From assembly GCF_001279725.1 (NCBI RefSeq), contig NZ_LGDE01000148.1, forward strand, positions 1-64,000: a stretch of DNA of 64,000 bases, given 5' to 3'. Positions 8,256 to 17,049 of this stretch are shown in pieces; position 1 is the stretch's first letter; each line of letters opens with the position of its first letter. The stretch is from Streptomyces sp. WM4235. Its GTDB lineage: Bacteria > Actinomycetota > Actinomycetes > Streptomycetales > Streptomycetaceae. The notes below the pieces were generated by a model, which did no database searches, was not told the DNA's origin, and worked only from the letters and a program-made list of their open reading frames with translations. The translations under genes were made by a program, and so were the position numbers.

Positions 8256-9992
8256 TCAGGAGGCCGGGGCCGGCGGGTCGGTGGGCGGCGTCGGGGAAAC
8301 CGTTCCTTCTGACTCGGTCGGCGTCGGCGTGGGAGTCGAGGTCGGGGTCGGTGTGGGCGTCGGCGTGGGGGTGGGCGTCGGCGGCGTGGGAGTCGGCCTG
8401 GGGTTCGCCGGGGTGGTCGGCGGTCCCCCGTTCGGCGGCGGGGCGGGCCGGCCGCGGCCCTGGATGGCGACGACCGCGCCGGACGGGTCCACCCCGACCC
8501 GGGCCGACCAGGCGCCGACGGGCTGGGCGGCGGCGTCCACGGTGATCCGTAGGGTGACCGATTCTTCGGGGGCCAGGGTGCCCGCCGTCTGGCCGGCCCG
8601 CAGCCAGGGCGCGTCGGACCACAGGCGCCAGTCCACGGGGGCGCCGCCGGACGCGCTGAGCGTGAGCAGGGTGGTGGAGCCGTATGTCGTGGCGGACACG
8701 GTGAGCCGGCCGGGGGCTCCCGGACGGTCCGATTCCGGGGTGGCCGGCGCGCCGGAGCTGATGACCTCGACGGAGACGTCGGGTGCGGCGGTACCGGGGG
8801 CGAAGCCCGGCCCGTCGCCGGTGTGGGCGGTGTTGCCGGTGTTCTCGTACGCGGCGAGCAGCCGGCCGCCGGCCGGGGGCGGCGGGATGTCGGACTCGCC
8901 GGCGAAGATCCGGGTGGCGCCGCCGTCGAGGGGTTCGCCGGTGGCGGGAGCGCCCCGGTAGGCCGCCCACAGGGCCAGTACGGGCGCGGCGACGACGGTG
9001 GCGACGACGGTCGTGGTGACGACGCGGGCCCGGAACCGGTCGCGGCGGGCCGCCCGGTCCTTGGGATCCATCGGGAAGCCGGTGCGGTCGAAGCGGGGAC
9101 CGGGGCCGCCGCCGCGTCGCCCGGAGCGCAGCATCGCCGCGCGGACGGCGGTGCGGGGGGCCGGTACGAGCGGGAGCGCGGCGGGGTGGATGCCCCCGGT
9201 GCCGGGCCAGGGGCCGCCGGCGCCGACGCGTTCGGCGACGCGCCGGCAGCGCGGGCAGTCGTCGACGTGGCGTACGAGTTCGGCGCGCAGCGGGGTGGAG
9301 AGCAGGACCCGGGGGTCCCCGTCGTCACCGGTGAGCCGGGACACGGCAGGGCAGTTGCCGGTCTCGACGACGGCGAGGGCGGCGCGGGTGCGTTCCACCT
9401 CGCAGGCGGCGGCGGACAGGAGTTCGCGGGCGGCGGCGGGCGGGGTCCCGAGGACGGAGGCGAGTTCGGGGACGCCGAGGCGGTGGCGGACGGCGAGTTC
9501 GAGGGCCTCGCGCTGCTCGGGGGTGGTGCCGGCGGCCTCGGGCCAGGCGAGGCGGGCCAGTTCGGTACGGCGGTACGCGGACACGTCGAGGGCGCCGGGC
9601 CCACCCGGCGCACGCTCGACGTCGGTGTGCTCCGGCGTACGACGGGCGCTGTGCGCCCCCTGCCGCGCGCGCCGCTGCTCGGCGAGCCGGCGCAGGCAGC
9701 CCCAGCGGGCGAGCGCGTACAGCCAGGCGCGGCGCTCGCCCTCGTCGGGGCAGCGGCCGGGGTGCCGTTCGGCGGCGGCCAGGGCGTCTCCGAGCACGTC
9801 GGTGGCGGTGTCGTGGTCGCAGAGCACCGAGAGGCAGTAGGTGAACAGGCCGTCGAGGTAGGGCTCGTGTCGGAACGGGGGAGGCTGTTCGCCGGCGAGT
9901 CCCTGCCCTCCGCGTCCCTCTGAAGGCATGTGCCCGTGCGCCCGGTGTGCGCCGGTGCGCGATGAGAGGGGTTCCTGGTTGCTGCTGTTCAC
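8256..9992 (-). CDS. ECF sigma-like protein fused to zinc motif, membrane helix and external domain
   Basis: A 578-residue multidomain protein. Residues about 43-110 resemble sigma region 2 and 145-207 region 4 (helix-turn-helix around [19 protein letters not shown]). H242-x3-C246-x2-C249 matches the anti-sigma zinc-finger (ZAS/zf-HC2) motif. A basic stretch is followed by one membrane helix (about 324-346). The external part (about 405-512) looks like an Ig-like or BACON-type beta domain ([19 protein letters not shown]) and ends in a Pro-Thr repeat tail (532-561). The layout fits the described membrane-tethered ECF sigma factors that carry their own anti-sigma module. The sigma regions are divergent, so activity as a sigma factor is uncertain. 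Start is a GTG with a poor ribosome site; an ATG at residue 22 is an alternative. Confidence 0.8.
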   Translation of the reverse strand: MNSSNQEPLSSRTGAHRAHGHMPSEGRGGQGLAGEQPPPFRHEPYLDGLFTYCLSVLCDHDTATDVLGDALAAAERHPGRCPDEGERRAWLYALARWGCLRRLAEQRRARQGAHSARRTPEHTDVERAPGGPGALDVSAYRRTELARLAWPEAAGTTPEQREALELAVRHRLGVPELASVLGTPPAAARELLSAAACEVERTRAALAVVETGNCPAVSRLTGDDGDPRVLLSTPLRAELVRHVDDCPRCRRVAERVGAGGPWPGTGGIHPAALPLVPAPRTAVRAAMLRSGRRGGGPGPRFDRTGFPMDPKDRAARRDRFRARVVTTTVVATVVAAPVLALWAAYRGAPATGEPLDGGATRIFAGESDIPPPPAGGRLLAAYENTGNTAHTGDGPGFAPGTAAPDVSVEVISSGAPATPESDRPGAPGRLTVSATTYGSTTLLTLSASGGAPVDWRLWSDAPWLRAGQTAGTLAPEESVTLRITVDAAAQPVGAWSARVGVDPSGAVVAIQGRGRPAPPPNGGPPTTPANPRPTPTPPTPTPTPTPTPTPTSTPTPTPTESEGTVSPTPPTDPPAPAS

Positions 9993-10253
9993 CTGGCGAC
10001 CGTAGGCGGCGCGCCGGTGACCCCCCGGAAGCCTTCAGCAGTTTTAGCCCTTACGGGTGAACAGATCGGGCCCGCGCTGACAGCGGTGCTGACGGCCGCC
10101 CTGACGCCGCGACCGACGAACCCGGACGAGGCGGGAGGAGGCGGACGGGGCGGGCGACCGGAGCGGGCGAGGCGGGGCGCGCGGTCGGACCCCGCCCAGC
10201 CTCCGCGGGGCACGGCCGGCGGCGGTGTCGGTACCGGCGACTACGGTGGGCGC

Positions 10254-11672
10254 ATGGCAGCCCGCACATCTCGTTCATCCGCCAAGGACCGGCCGTCCTA
10301 CCGTTGTACCGAGTGCGGCTGGACGACCGCGAAATGGCTCGGGCGGTGTCCCGAGTGCCAGGCGTGGGGCACCGTCGAGGAAATGGGCGCGCCCGCCGTG
10401 CGGACCACCGCGGCGGGTCGTGTCTCGACCGCGGCCGTGCCGATCGGCCAGGTCGACGTCAGGACGGCGACCGCGCGCAGCACGGGCGTGAGCGAGCTGG
10501 ACCGGGTCCTCGGCGGCGGTCTCGTGCCCGGGGCGGTCGTGCTGTTGGCGGGCGAGCCGGGCGTGGGCAAGTCGACGCTGCTGTTGGACGTCGCGGCGAA
10601 GGCGGCCGACGCCGACCACCGGACGCTGTATGTGACGGGCGAGGAGTCGGCGAGCCAGGTGCGCCTGCGGGCGGACCGGATCAAGGCGCTCAGCGACCAC
10701 CTGTACCTGGCCGCGGAGACGGACCTGTCGGCCGTGCTGGGTCACCTCGACGCCGTGAAACCCGCGCTGCTGATCCTGGACTCCGTACAGACCATCGCCT
10801 CGCCCGAGATCGACGGGGCGCCCGGCGGCATGGCCCAGGTGCGCGAGGTCGCGGGCGCGCTGATCCGGGCGTCCAAGGAGCGCGGCATGTCCACGCTCCT
10901 CGTCGGCCACGTCACCAAGGACGGGGCCATCGCCGGTCCCCGGCTGCTGGAGCACCTGGTCGACGTCGTCCTGAGCTTCGAGGGCGACCGGCACGCGCGG
11001 CTGCGACTGGTGCGCGGTGTGAAGAACCGGTACGGCGCCACCGACGAGGTCGGCTGCTTCGAACTCCACGACGAGGGGATCACCGGGCTGGCCGACCCGA
11101 GCGGGTTGTTCCTGACCCGGCGCGCGGAGGCGGTCCCCGGGACCTGTCTGACGGTGACGCTGGAGGGCAAGCGGCCCCTGGTCGCGGAGGTGCAGGCGCT
11201 GACGGTGGATTCACAGATCCCCTCGCCCCGGCGGACCACGTCGGGCCTGGAGACCTCCCGCGTCTCGATGATGCTGGCGGTGCTGGAGCAGCGCGGCCGG
11301 ATCACCGCGCTGGGCAAGCGGGACATCTACAGCGCCACCGTGGGCGGGGTGAAGCTGACCGAGCCGGCCGCCGACCTGGCGATCGCGCTGGCGCTGGCCT
11401 CGGCGGCGAGCGACGTGCCCCTCCCGAAGAACCTCGTCGCCATCGGGGAGGTCGGTCTCGCGGGCGAGGTGCGGCGGGTGACCGGCGTCCAGCGGCGGCT
11501 CGCCGAGGCGCACCGGCTCGGCTTCACGCACGCGCTGGTGCCGAGCGACCCCGGCAAGGTGCCGGCGGGCATGAAGGTGATCGAGGTCGCGGACATGGGC
11601 GACGCGCTGCGGGTCCTGCCGCGCGGGCGCTCGCGGACCCCCGCCAAGGACGGCGCGGCCGACAGGTCGTAG
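10254..11672 (+). CDS. radA: DNA repair protein RadA
   Basis: A 472-residue RecA-like ATPase that drives branch migration in recombinational repair. In order: C4 zinc finger (C18, C21, C32, C35), Walker A GEPGVGKS (100-107), Walker B LLILD (172-176), the RadA-specific KNRYG motif (257-261), and a C-terminal Lon-protease-like domain without a protease dyad. The ATG at 10254 is chosen because the zinc finger begins soon after; no strong ribosome site precedes it. It lies upstream of disA on the same strand (183-bp gap). RadA is known in Bacillus to act with DisA, so the pairing is likely functional. Confidence 0.96.
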   Translation: MAARTSRSSAKDRPSYRCTECGWTTAKWLGRCPECQAWGTVEEMGAPAVRTTAAGRVSTAAVPIGQVDVRTATARSTGVSELDRVLGGGLVPGAVVLLAGEPGVGKSTLLLDVAAKAADADHRTLYVTGEESASQVRLRADRIKALSDHLYLAAETDLSAVLGHLDAVKPALLILDSVQTIASPEIDGAPGGMAQVREVAGALIRASKERGMSTLLVGHVTKDGAIAGPRLLEHLVDVVLSFEGDRHARLRLVRGVKNRYGATDEVGCFELHDEGITGLADPSGLFLTRRAEAVPGTCLTVTLEGKRPLVAEVQALTVDSQIPSPRRTTSGLETSRVSMMLAVLEQRGRITALGKRDIYSATVGGVKLTEPAADLAIALALASAASDVPLPKNLVAIGEVGLAGEVRRVTGVQRRLAEAHRLGFTHALVPSDPGKVPAGMKVIEVADMGDALRVLPRGRSRTPAKDGAADRS

Positions 11673-11855
11673 GCCGGTCCGGCCAACGGGCGGGGGCGGG
11701 CTTTGCCGGGTCGGGAGCGCTTCCGGGGGTTCGCACCGTAGGGTCCGGGGACGAGGCGGGCCAAGGCTCGGCGGGCGCACAGGCCACGCCGGTAGACTTT
11801 GTGCTGGTCCGCCCGGCCGTACGCAGGCGGCGCAACCCGCGACCGGAGGAGTGCA

Positions 11856-12980
11856 GTGGCAGCCAAGGACGGGGCAGCAGCATCCGGAAAGTCGGGCGCG
11901 AGCTCCAGGCAAGAGGCCATGATGCGTGCCTCGCTGAGCGCGGTCGCACCTGGTCAGCCCCTGAGAGACGGCCTGGAGAGGATCGTCCGCGGCAACACCG
12001 GTGGCCTGATCGTCCTCGGCATGGACAAGAACGTCGAGGCGATGTGCACCGGCGGTTTCGTGCTGGACGTGGAGTTCACCGCGACCCGGCTGCGCGAGCT
12101 GTGCAAGCTCGACGGGGCGCTCATCCTGGACAAGGACATCACCAAGATCCTGCGGGCCGGCGTGCAGCTGGTCCCGGACGCGTCCATCCACACGGAGGAG
12201 ACGGGCACCCGCCACCGCACGGCCGACCGTGTCTCCAAGCAGTGCGGGTTCCCGGTGGTGTCGGTGTCGCAGTCGATGCGGCTGATCGCGTTGTACGTGG
12301 ACGGTGAGCGGCGGGTCCTGGAGGAGTCCGGGGCGATCCTGTCGCGGGCGAACCAGGCGCTGGCCACGCTGGAGCGGTACAAGCTGCGGCTCGACGAGGT
12401 CGCGGGCACGCTGTCCGCGCTGGAGATCGAGGACCTGGTCACGGTCCGCGATGTGACGGCGGTCGCGCAGCGGCTGGAAATGGTCCGCCGGATCGCGACG
12501 GAGATCGCCGAGTACGTGGTCGAACTGGGCACGGACGGGCGACTGCTGTCCCTGCAACTGGACGAGTTGACGGTCGGCATCGAGCAGGAGCGGGAGTTGG
12601 TGATCCGGGACTACGTTCCGGAACCCACGGCGAAGCGTTCCCGCACGGTGGACGAGGCGCTTCCGGCGCTGGACGCGCTCACGCATCCGGAACTGCTGGA
12701 GCTGGCGATCGTGGCGAAGGCCCTGGGATACACGGGGTCGCCGGAGACGCTGGACTCGGCGGTGTCCCCGCGGGGCTACCGGCTGCTGGCGAAGGTGCCG
12801 CGGCTGCCCGGGGCGATCATCGAGCGGCTGGTGGAGCACTTCGGCGGACTGCAGAAGCTGCTCGCCGCGAGCGTGGACGACCTGCAGACGGTGGACGGCG
12901 TGGGCGAGGCCCGGGCGCGGAGCGTCCGCGAGGGCCTGTCGCGACTGGCGGAGTCCTCGATCCTGGAGCGGTACGTCTAG
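11856..12980 (+). CDS. disA: Diadenylate cyclase DisA (DNA integrity scanning protein)
   Basis: A 374-residue enzyme making cyclic di-AMP from two ATP. The N-terminal DAC domain shows the catalytic DGA (86-88) and GTRHR (117-121) motifs. A helical spine follows, and the C-terminal helix-hairpin-helix DNA-binding domain (about 300-374) contains VDGVGEARARSVREGL. The GTG start follows GGAGGA (11845-11850) at a spacing of 5. DisA proteins form octamers that scan DNA and stop synthesis at branched structures. The c-di-AMP produced controls osmotic balance and development in Streptomyces. No other DAC-domain gene is visible in the window. Confidence 0.97.
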   Translation: MAAKDGAAASGKSGASSRQEAMMRASLSAVAPGQPLRDGLERIVRGNTGGLIVLGMDKNVEAMCTGGFVLDVEFTATRLRELCKLDGALILDKDITKILRAGVQLVPDASIHTEETGTRHRTADRVSKQCGFPVVSVSQSMRLIALYVDGERRVLEESGAILSRANQALATLERYKLRLDEVAGTLSALEIEDLVTVRDVTAVAQRLEMVRRIATEIAEYVVELGTDGRLLSLQLDELTVGIEQERELVIRDYVPEPTAKRSRTVDEALPALDALTHPELLELAIVAKALGYTGSPETLDSAVSPRGYRLLAKVPRLPGAIIERLVEHFGGLQKLLAASVDDLQTVDGVGEARARSVREGLSRLAESSILERYV

Positions 12981-12982
12981 CC

Positions 12983-13032
12983 CGACCGGCCCGTGTACGG
13001 GGCCGGGCGGGATCGGACCCGCCCGGCCGGTC
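12983..13032. terminator. Nested hairpin terminator after disA
   Basis: Outer 9-bp arms (12983-12991 and 13024-13032) enclose an inner 9-bp stem (13003-13011 and 13018-13026). These are alternative foldings that share bases. The element lies between convergent genes. Confidence 0.7.
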
Positions 13033-13040
13033 GTGGTGCG

Positions 13041-13850
13041 TCAGTCCTGCTTGAGGACGAACGAGGTGCGGGCCACCGGCAGGCCGGGGGACTTGACCTC
13101 GACCACGTAGGTGTCCGCGGTCGCGGCTCCCGCGGGCGGTGACTGGCACTGGTCCGCGGCGCTGAACCGGCGGTCCCATTCCAGGGTCGGCGCCTTGATC
13201 TCGCTCTGCGCGGCCAGCCGGAAGAAGACGTTGCCCGCGCCGGTCGGGCAGTCCGTCGAGGACCAGACGGCCTTGGGGTTGCTGGCCTGGGTGATGGTCA
13301 GGACCGCCTGCTTCGGGCCGAGGTCGACCTTGCAGGTGGTGCCGGAGACATTGCGGGCGATGAGTTCGAGACGAGGCTTCTCGTTCGCCTCGTACTCGTT
13401 CTTCTCGCTCTTGACCTCCCACTGCACCGCGGACGGCGCGCACGTCGGCAGGGGCGAGTCGGCCGGGACCTGGCTCGCGCCGCCGCCCGGGGCGGAGTTG
13501 CCGGAGCCGCCGCCCGTGCCACCGCTCGGCTCGCCGTTCTTGCCGGCGCCCGCCGTGCCCGCGTCGGAACCGGAACCGGAGCCGGAGCCGGCCGACCCGG
13601 TTCCCGACTCGGCCCGCCCGCCCGGGGCCTGACTGATCGCCGGCCCGGAGCCGGAGGGGCCGGGGGTGATCGGGGCGACGGGATCTCGCCCGCCCTCGCC
13701 CTTGCCGTTCGTACTGGACTTCACCCCACCGGAGCTGACGGTCCATACGGCGAGGAGCGCGAGGAGCGCGACGACGGACGCCAGCACAGCCCTCCGTCGC
13801 CAGTAGATGGAGGAGGGGAGCGGCCCGACCGGATTGCGCAGAGATCCCAC
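13041..13850 (-). CDS. Single-pass membrane-anchored protein with Gly/Ser linker
   Basis: A 269-residue protein from the GTG at 13850, preceded by AAGG at about 8 nt. An upstream ATG at 13895 is possible but has no ribosome site. One membrane helix lies near residues 18-41 after SSIYWRRR. A long low-complexity Gly/Ser/Pro linker (about 45-140) leads to an external C-terminal domain of about 115 residues with four cysteines (in LPTCAPS, GTTCKV, STDCPTG and DQCQSP). Its beta-rich pattern suggests an Ig-like fold. This family is conserved in Streptomyces beside mutY and disA but has no assigned role. It diverges from the PAP2 phosphatase. Confidence 0.75.
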   Translation of the reverse strand: MGSLRNPVGPLPSSIYWRRRAVLASVVALLALLAVWTVSSGGVKSSTNGKGEGGRDPVAPITPGPSGSGPAISQAPGGRAESGTGSAGSGSGSGSDAGTAGAGKNGEPSGGTGGGSGNSAPGGGASQVPADSPLPTCAPSAVQWEVKSEKNEYEANEKPRLELIARNVSGTTCKVDLGPKQAVLTITQASNPKAVWSSTDCPTGAGNVFFRLAAQSEIKAPTLEWDRRFSAADQCQSPPAGAATADTYVVEVKSPGLPVARTSFVLKQD

Positions 13851-14010
13851 GAGCGGAACCTTACGAGAGTTCGCGCCGCGATCAGTGCCCCACATGCCGG
13901 GCGGCGGGCTTGATTTGCCGATGATCATCCTGCGGGGCCGGTCCGAACCGATCGGAACCGGCCAGGGTGCTGACACGACCGCGACATCCCATTGAGTACG
14001 GTCTGTGATC

Positions 14011-14619
14011 ATGGACAGCTCCGACCTCTACAGAGACATCACCGACTTCGCCCACACCACGCCCCCCTGGGTGCGGTCGGCGTCCGAGGCCTGGACGGAG
14101 TACGGGCTGTTCGCGTTCGGTCTGCTCTTCATAGCCGTCTGGTGGCGTGCCCGCCGGCAAGCCGCCCCGCGCGCGATGGCGCTCGCCGTCCTCGCGCCGC
14201 TCGCCACCGCCGTCGCGTACGTCGCCTCCGAGCTGGTGAAGTCGACCGTCGACGAGGACCGGCCCTGTCGGACGGTGGCCGGGGCGGCCGCGTCGCTGAT
14301 CCCGTGCCCGGAGTACGGCGACTGGTCCTTCCCCAGCAACCACTCCTCCATCGCGGGCGCCGCCGCCGTCGCGCTGGCCCTGGCCGTCGGCCGCCTCGCG
14401 CTGTTGACCGTGCCGCTCGCCCTGCTGATGGCCTTCTCCCGGGTGTTCGTCGGCGTGCACTTCCCCCACGACGTGGCGCTGGGCCTGCTGCTCGGCGGAT
14501 CGCTGGCCGCCCTGTTCGTGCTCGCCCTCGCCGGTCCGATCAGTAGGATCACCGCCGGCATGCGGGCCAGTGGCATCCGGCCCGTGCTGTGGTTCACCGG
14601 TCCGGGCCCCGCGCGGTAG
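14011..14619 (+). CDS. PAP2-family membrane phosphatase
   Basis: A 202-residue integral membrane phosphatase. The three PAP2 signature motifs are present: K77-x6-R84-P85, P108-S-N-H111 and S-R144-x5-H150-x3-D154. About five membrane helices are predicted. Such proteins dephosphorylate lipid phosphates; in bacteria a common job is recycling undecaprenyl diphosphate for wall synthesis. The PSNH form of the middle motif is common in actinobacterial members. The ATG at 14011 is used; a GTG at 14005 is in frame. It lies between an exported-domain protein and mutY, and close to the SigE envelope-stress operon. Confidence 0.9.
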   Translation: MDSSDLYRDITDFAHTTPPWVRSASEAWTEYGLFAFGLLFIAVWWRARRQAAPRAMALAVLAPLATAVAYVASELVKSTVDEDRPCRTVAGAAASLIPCPEYGDWSFPSNHSSIAGAAAVALALAVGRLALLTVPLALLMAFSRVFVGVHFPHDVALGLLLGGSLAALFVLALAGPISRITAGMRASGIRPVLWFTGPGPAR

Positions 14620-14648
14620 GGACGAAACGTGCCAGGATGCCGTCTGCC

Positions 14649-15566
14649 ATGACTGCATCCACCACTCCTTCCCCCGACGTCTCCCACGCACTGCACTCCC
14701 CCGTGATCGCGTGGTTCGACGAGCATGCCCGCGACCTGCCCTGGCGCCGCCCCGAGGCCGGCCCCTGGGGCGTGATGGTCAGCGAGTTCATGCTCCAGCA
14801 GACCCCCGTCAACCGGGTCCTGCCGGTGTACGAGCAGTGGCTCGCCCGCTGGCCCCGGCCCGCCGACCTGGCCGCCGAGGCGCCCGGCGAGGCCGTGCGC
14901 GCCTGGGGCCGCCTCGGCTACCCCCGCCGGGCCCTGCGCCTGCACGGGGCGGCCGTCGCGATAACGGAACGACACGGGGGCGACGTGCCGCGGGAGCACG
15001 CGCAGCTGCTCGCCCTGCCCGGGATCGGCGAGTACACGGCCGCCGCGGTGGCCTCCTTCGCGTACGGGCAGCGACACGCGGTGCTGGACACCAACGTCCG
15101 CCGGGTCTTCGCCCGCACCGCCGGCGGGGTCGAGTACCCGCCGAACGCGACCACGGCCGCCGAGCGGCGTCTGGCGCGGGCCCTGCTGCCGCCGGACGAG
15201 GAGACCGCGGCCCGCTGGGCGGCGGCCTCGATGGAGCTGGGCGCGCTGGTGTGCACGGCCAAGAGTCCGGACTGCGCGCGCTGCCCGGTCGCCGGGCTGT
15301 GCGCGTGGCGCCTCGCGGGGAAGCCGGCCCACGACGGGCCGCCGCGCCGAGGACAGACGTACGCCGGTACCGACCGTCAGGTGCGGGGCAAGCTGCTCGC
15401 CGTCCTGCGGGAGGCGGTCGGCGCGGTTCCGCAGGCGGTGCTGGACACGGTCTGGGACGAGCCGGTGCAGCGGGCCCGCGCACTGGACGGGCTGGTGTCC
15501 GACGGTCTGGTCGAGCCGCTCGGCCAGGGGATGTACCGACTTCCGCAGGGGCCGGCCCGCACCTGA
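14649..15566 (+). CDS. mutY: A/G-specific adenine glycosylase MutY
   Basis: A 305-residue base-excision repair enzyme that removes adenine mispaired with 8-oxoguanine. Seen directly: catalytic Glu46 in SEFMLQQT, the helix-hairpin-helix LPGIGEYTAAAV (123-134), catalytic Asp147 in VLDTNVRR, and the iron-sulphur loop C202-x6-C209-x2-C212-x5-C218. The C-terminal MutT-like discrimination domain is reduced: after the cluster only about 85 residues remain, as in other short actinobacterial MutY proteins. It begins 29 bp after the PAP2 gene. Confidence 0.95.
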   Translation: MTASTTPSPDVSHALHSPVIAWFDEHARDLPWRRPEAGPWGVMVSEFMLQQTPVNRVLPVYEQWLARWPRPADLAAEAPGEAVRAWGRLGYPRRALRLHGAAVAITERHGGDVPREHAQLLALPGIGEYTAAAVASFAYGQRHAVLDTNVRRVFARTAGGVEYPPNATTAAERRLARALLPPDEETAARWAAASMELGALVCTAKSPDCARCPVAGLCAWRLAGKPAHDGPPRRGQTYAGTDRQVRGKLLAVLREAVGAVPQAVLDTVWDEPVQRARALDGLVSDGLVEPLGQGMYRLPQGPART

Positions 15567-15720
15567 TCCGATCCGTTGATCCACTGCGTGGGGAGCCCGG
15601 CTCGAAGCTGACTCGAAGATTCCGCTTGGCGCCGGGAAACCCGCAGCTCAAAGACGCTGTTACACAATCTACGGGTGTCCGTGCGTCCACCGAAGGCTGA
15701 CCCGCACAGTGCCGTGACAA

Positions 15721-15779
15721 CGCCTCCGTACCTTCGAATCCGTAAGACAGCGGTGGCGGGTTGGGACGGAACGGAGGCG
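15721..15779 (+). promoter_or_regulatory. Inverted repeat in the sigE leader that includes the ribosome site
   Basis: CGCCTCCGT (15721-15729) and ACGGAGGCG (15771-15779) are perfect complements, 41 nt apart. The right arm contains the GGAGG (15773-15777) that is the Shine-Dalgarno site of sigE (ATG at 15787). If transcription starts upstream of 15721, the pairing could hide the ribosome site. The whole 220-bp mutY-sigE gap (15567-15786) should hold the CseB-controlled sigE promoter; no clear -35/-10 pair was identified. Confidence 0.5.
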
Positions 15780-15786
15780 GTCTGAG

Positions 15787-16347
15787 ATGGCGCACGGCGA
15801 GGTACTCGAATTCGAGGAGTACGTACGCACCCGGCAGGACGCGCTGCTGCGCAGTGCCCGGCGCCTGGTTCCGGACCCCACGGACGCCCAGGACCTCCTC
15901 CAGACGGCCCTCGTCCGCACCTACGGCCGCTGGGACGGCATCGCCGACAAGTCCCTGGCCGACGCTTACCTCCGCCGCGTCATGATCAACACGCGTACCG
16001 AGTGGTGGCGGGCCCGCAAGCTCGACGAGGTACCCACCGAACAGCTCCCGGACGCCTCCGTCGAGGACGGCTCCGACCAGCGCGCCGATCGCGCCCTGCT
16101 GATGGACATCCTCAAGGTTCTGGCGCCCAAGCAGCGAAGCGTCGTGGTGCTGCGACACTGGGAGCAGATGAGCACCGAGGAAACGGCCGCGGCGCTCGGC
16201 ATGTCGGCGGGAACCGTGAAGAGCACCCTGCACCGCGCATTGGCCCGCCTCCGGCAGGAGCTGGAGAGCCGGGACCTCGACATGCGCGCGCTGGAACGCG
16301 GTGACCACACCATCCGGTACGAGGGGCGGGAGCGGTGCGCGGCCTGA
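15787..16347 (+). CDS. sigE: ECF sigma factor SigE (cell-envelope stress)
   Basis: A 186-residue ECF sigma factor, closely matching Streptomyces coelicolor SigE along its whole length (for example LLRSARRLVPDP and KQRSVVVLRHWEQMSTEE, recalled). Region 2 spans about residues 8-80 and region 4 about 115-172, with the helix-turn-helix AAALGMSAGTVKSTLHRAL. SigE directs transcription of wall-synthesis and envelope-protection genes. Unlike most ECF factors it has no anti-sigma; its level is set by the CseB-CseC system encoded directly downstream. The ATG is preceded by GGAGG at 9 nt, and the leader can form a hairpin over that site. Overlaps cseA by 13 bp. Confidence 0.97.
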   Translation: MAHGEVLEFEEYVRTRQDALLRSARRLVPDPTDAQDLLQTALVRTYGRWDGIADKSLADAYLRRVMINTRTEWWRARKLDEVPTEQLPDASVEDGSDQRADRALLMDILKVLAPKQRSVVVLRHWEQMSTEETAAALGMSAGTVKSTLHRALARLRQELESRDLDMRALERGDHTIRYEGRERCAA

Positions 16348-17036
16348 ACGGCCCAGGCTTGAGCGGCAGAAAGTCGCTGGTGTTGGTGTCGGCGGGGACG
16401 GTCGTCCTCGCCGGCACAGCGCTGTTCGCGGTCGGTTGTGCCACCGGTGGCACGGGCCTGCGCGACGGCGGTCCGGCCCGCACCGAATCCGTGGCGAAGA
16501 CCGGTCCCCCGGTCGGCCCGGCCCCCTCCGGCGGGGACCACTCACCGGCGACCTCGGACACCTCCGCGGCCAAGCCGCCCAAGGTGGACCCGGTCGCGCT
16601 GTTGAAGGCGGACCCGAAGGTCAGTCCGGCGATCAAGCGGGACCTGAAGCCCTGCACGGGCCGGGAGTACCCGGTCGACGTGAGCTACGGGAAGGTCACC
16701 GGGAGCCCGGCCGTGGACATCGTCGTGAACGTGCTCTCCTGCGCCGACGCCCTGGGGCGCGGCTCGTACGTGTACCGGGCGGACAACGGCAAGTACGAGA
16801 ATGTCTTCGCGGACGAACAACCGCCCGTCTACGCGGAGATCGACCGGGGGGACCTGGTGGTCACCAAGCCGGTCTACGGGAAGAGCGACGCGCTCTCGTA
16901 CCCGTCCGGCGAGGACGTGATCACCTACCGCTGGAGCGGTGAGAGGTTCACCGAGCAGGACCGTGTCCACACGGACTACAGCAACGTGGTCGACGGCGGC
17001 GGCCAGCCCGCCCCGGCCATCTCAGAGAAGAACTGA
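16335..17036 (+). CDS. cseA: Lipoprotein CseA, negative modulator of the SigE system
   Basis: A 233-residue lipoprotein. The signal sequence has a basic start, a hydrophobic core (about residues 14-31) and a lipobox ending at Cys35 (FAVGC). The mature part carries a Pro/Ser linker and then a globular domain without a known fold name. In S. coelicolor loss of CseA raises sigE expression, so it is thought to dampen the CseC sensor at the membrane surface. The GTG start lies within the 3' end of sigE (13-bp overlap), implying translational coupling. cseB follows after 13 bp. Confidence 0.93.
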   Translation: MRGLNGPGLSGRKSLVLVSAGTVVLAGTALFAVGCATGGTGLRDGGPARTESVAKTGPPVGPAPSGGDHSPATSDTSAAKPPKVDPVALLKADPKVSPAIKRDLKPCTGREYPVDVSYGKVTGSPAVDIVVNVLSCADALGRGSYVYRADNGKYENVFADEQPPVYAEIDRGDLVVTKPVYGKSDALSYPSGEDVITYRWSGERFTEQDRVHTDYSNVVDGGGQPAPAISEKN

Positions 17037-17049
17037 AGCGAGGCTCCGG

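Noticed and set aside
8290..8400. The GGGTGTCGGCGT-like microsatellite as an independent repeat element
   Set aside because: It is in frame and simply encodes the Pro-Thr tail of the sigma-like membrane protein.
14809..16545. A long leftward frame antisense to mutY and sigE
   Set aside because: Composition is Arg/Pro/Ala-rich with no motif, and both rightward genes are certain.
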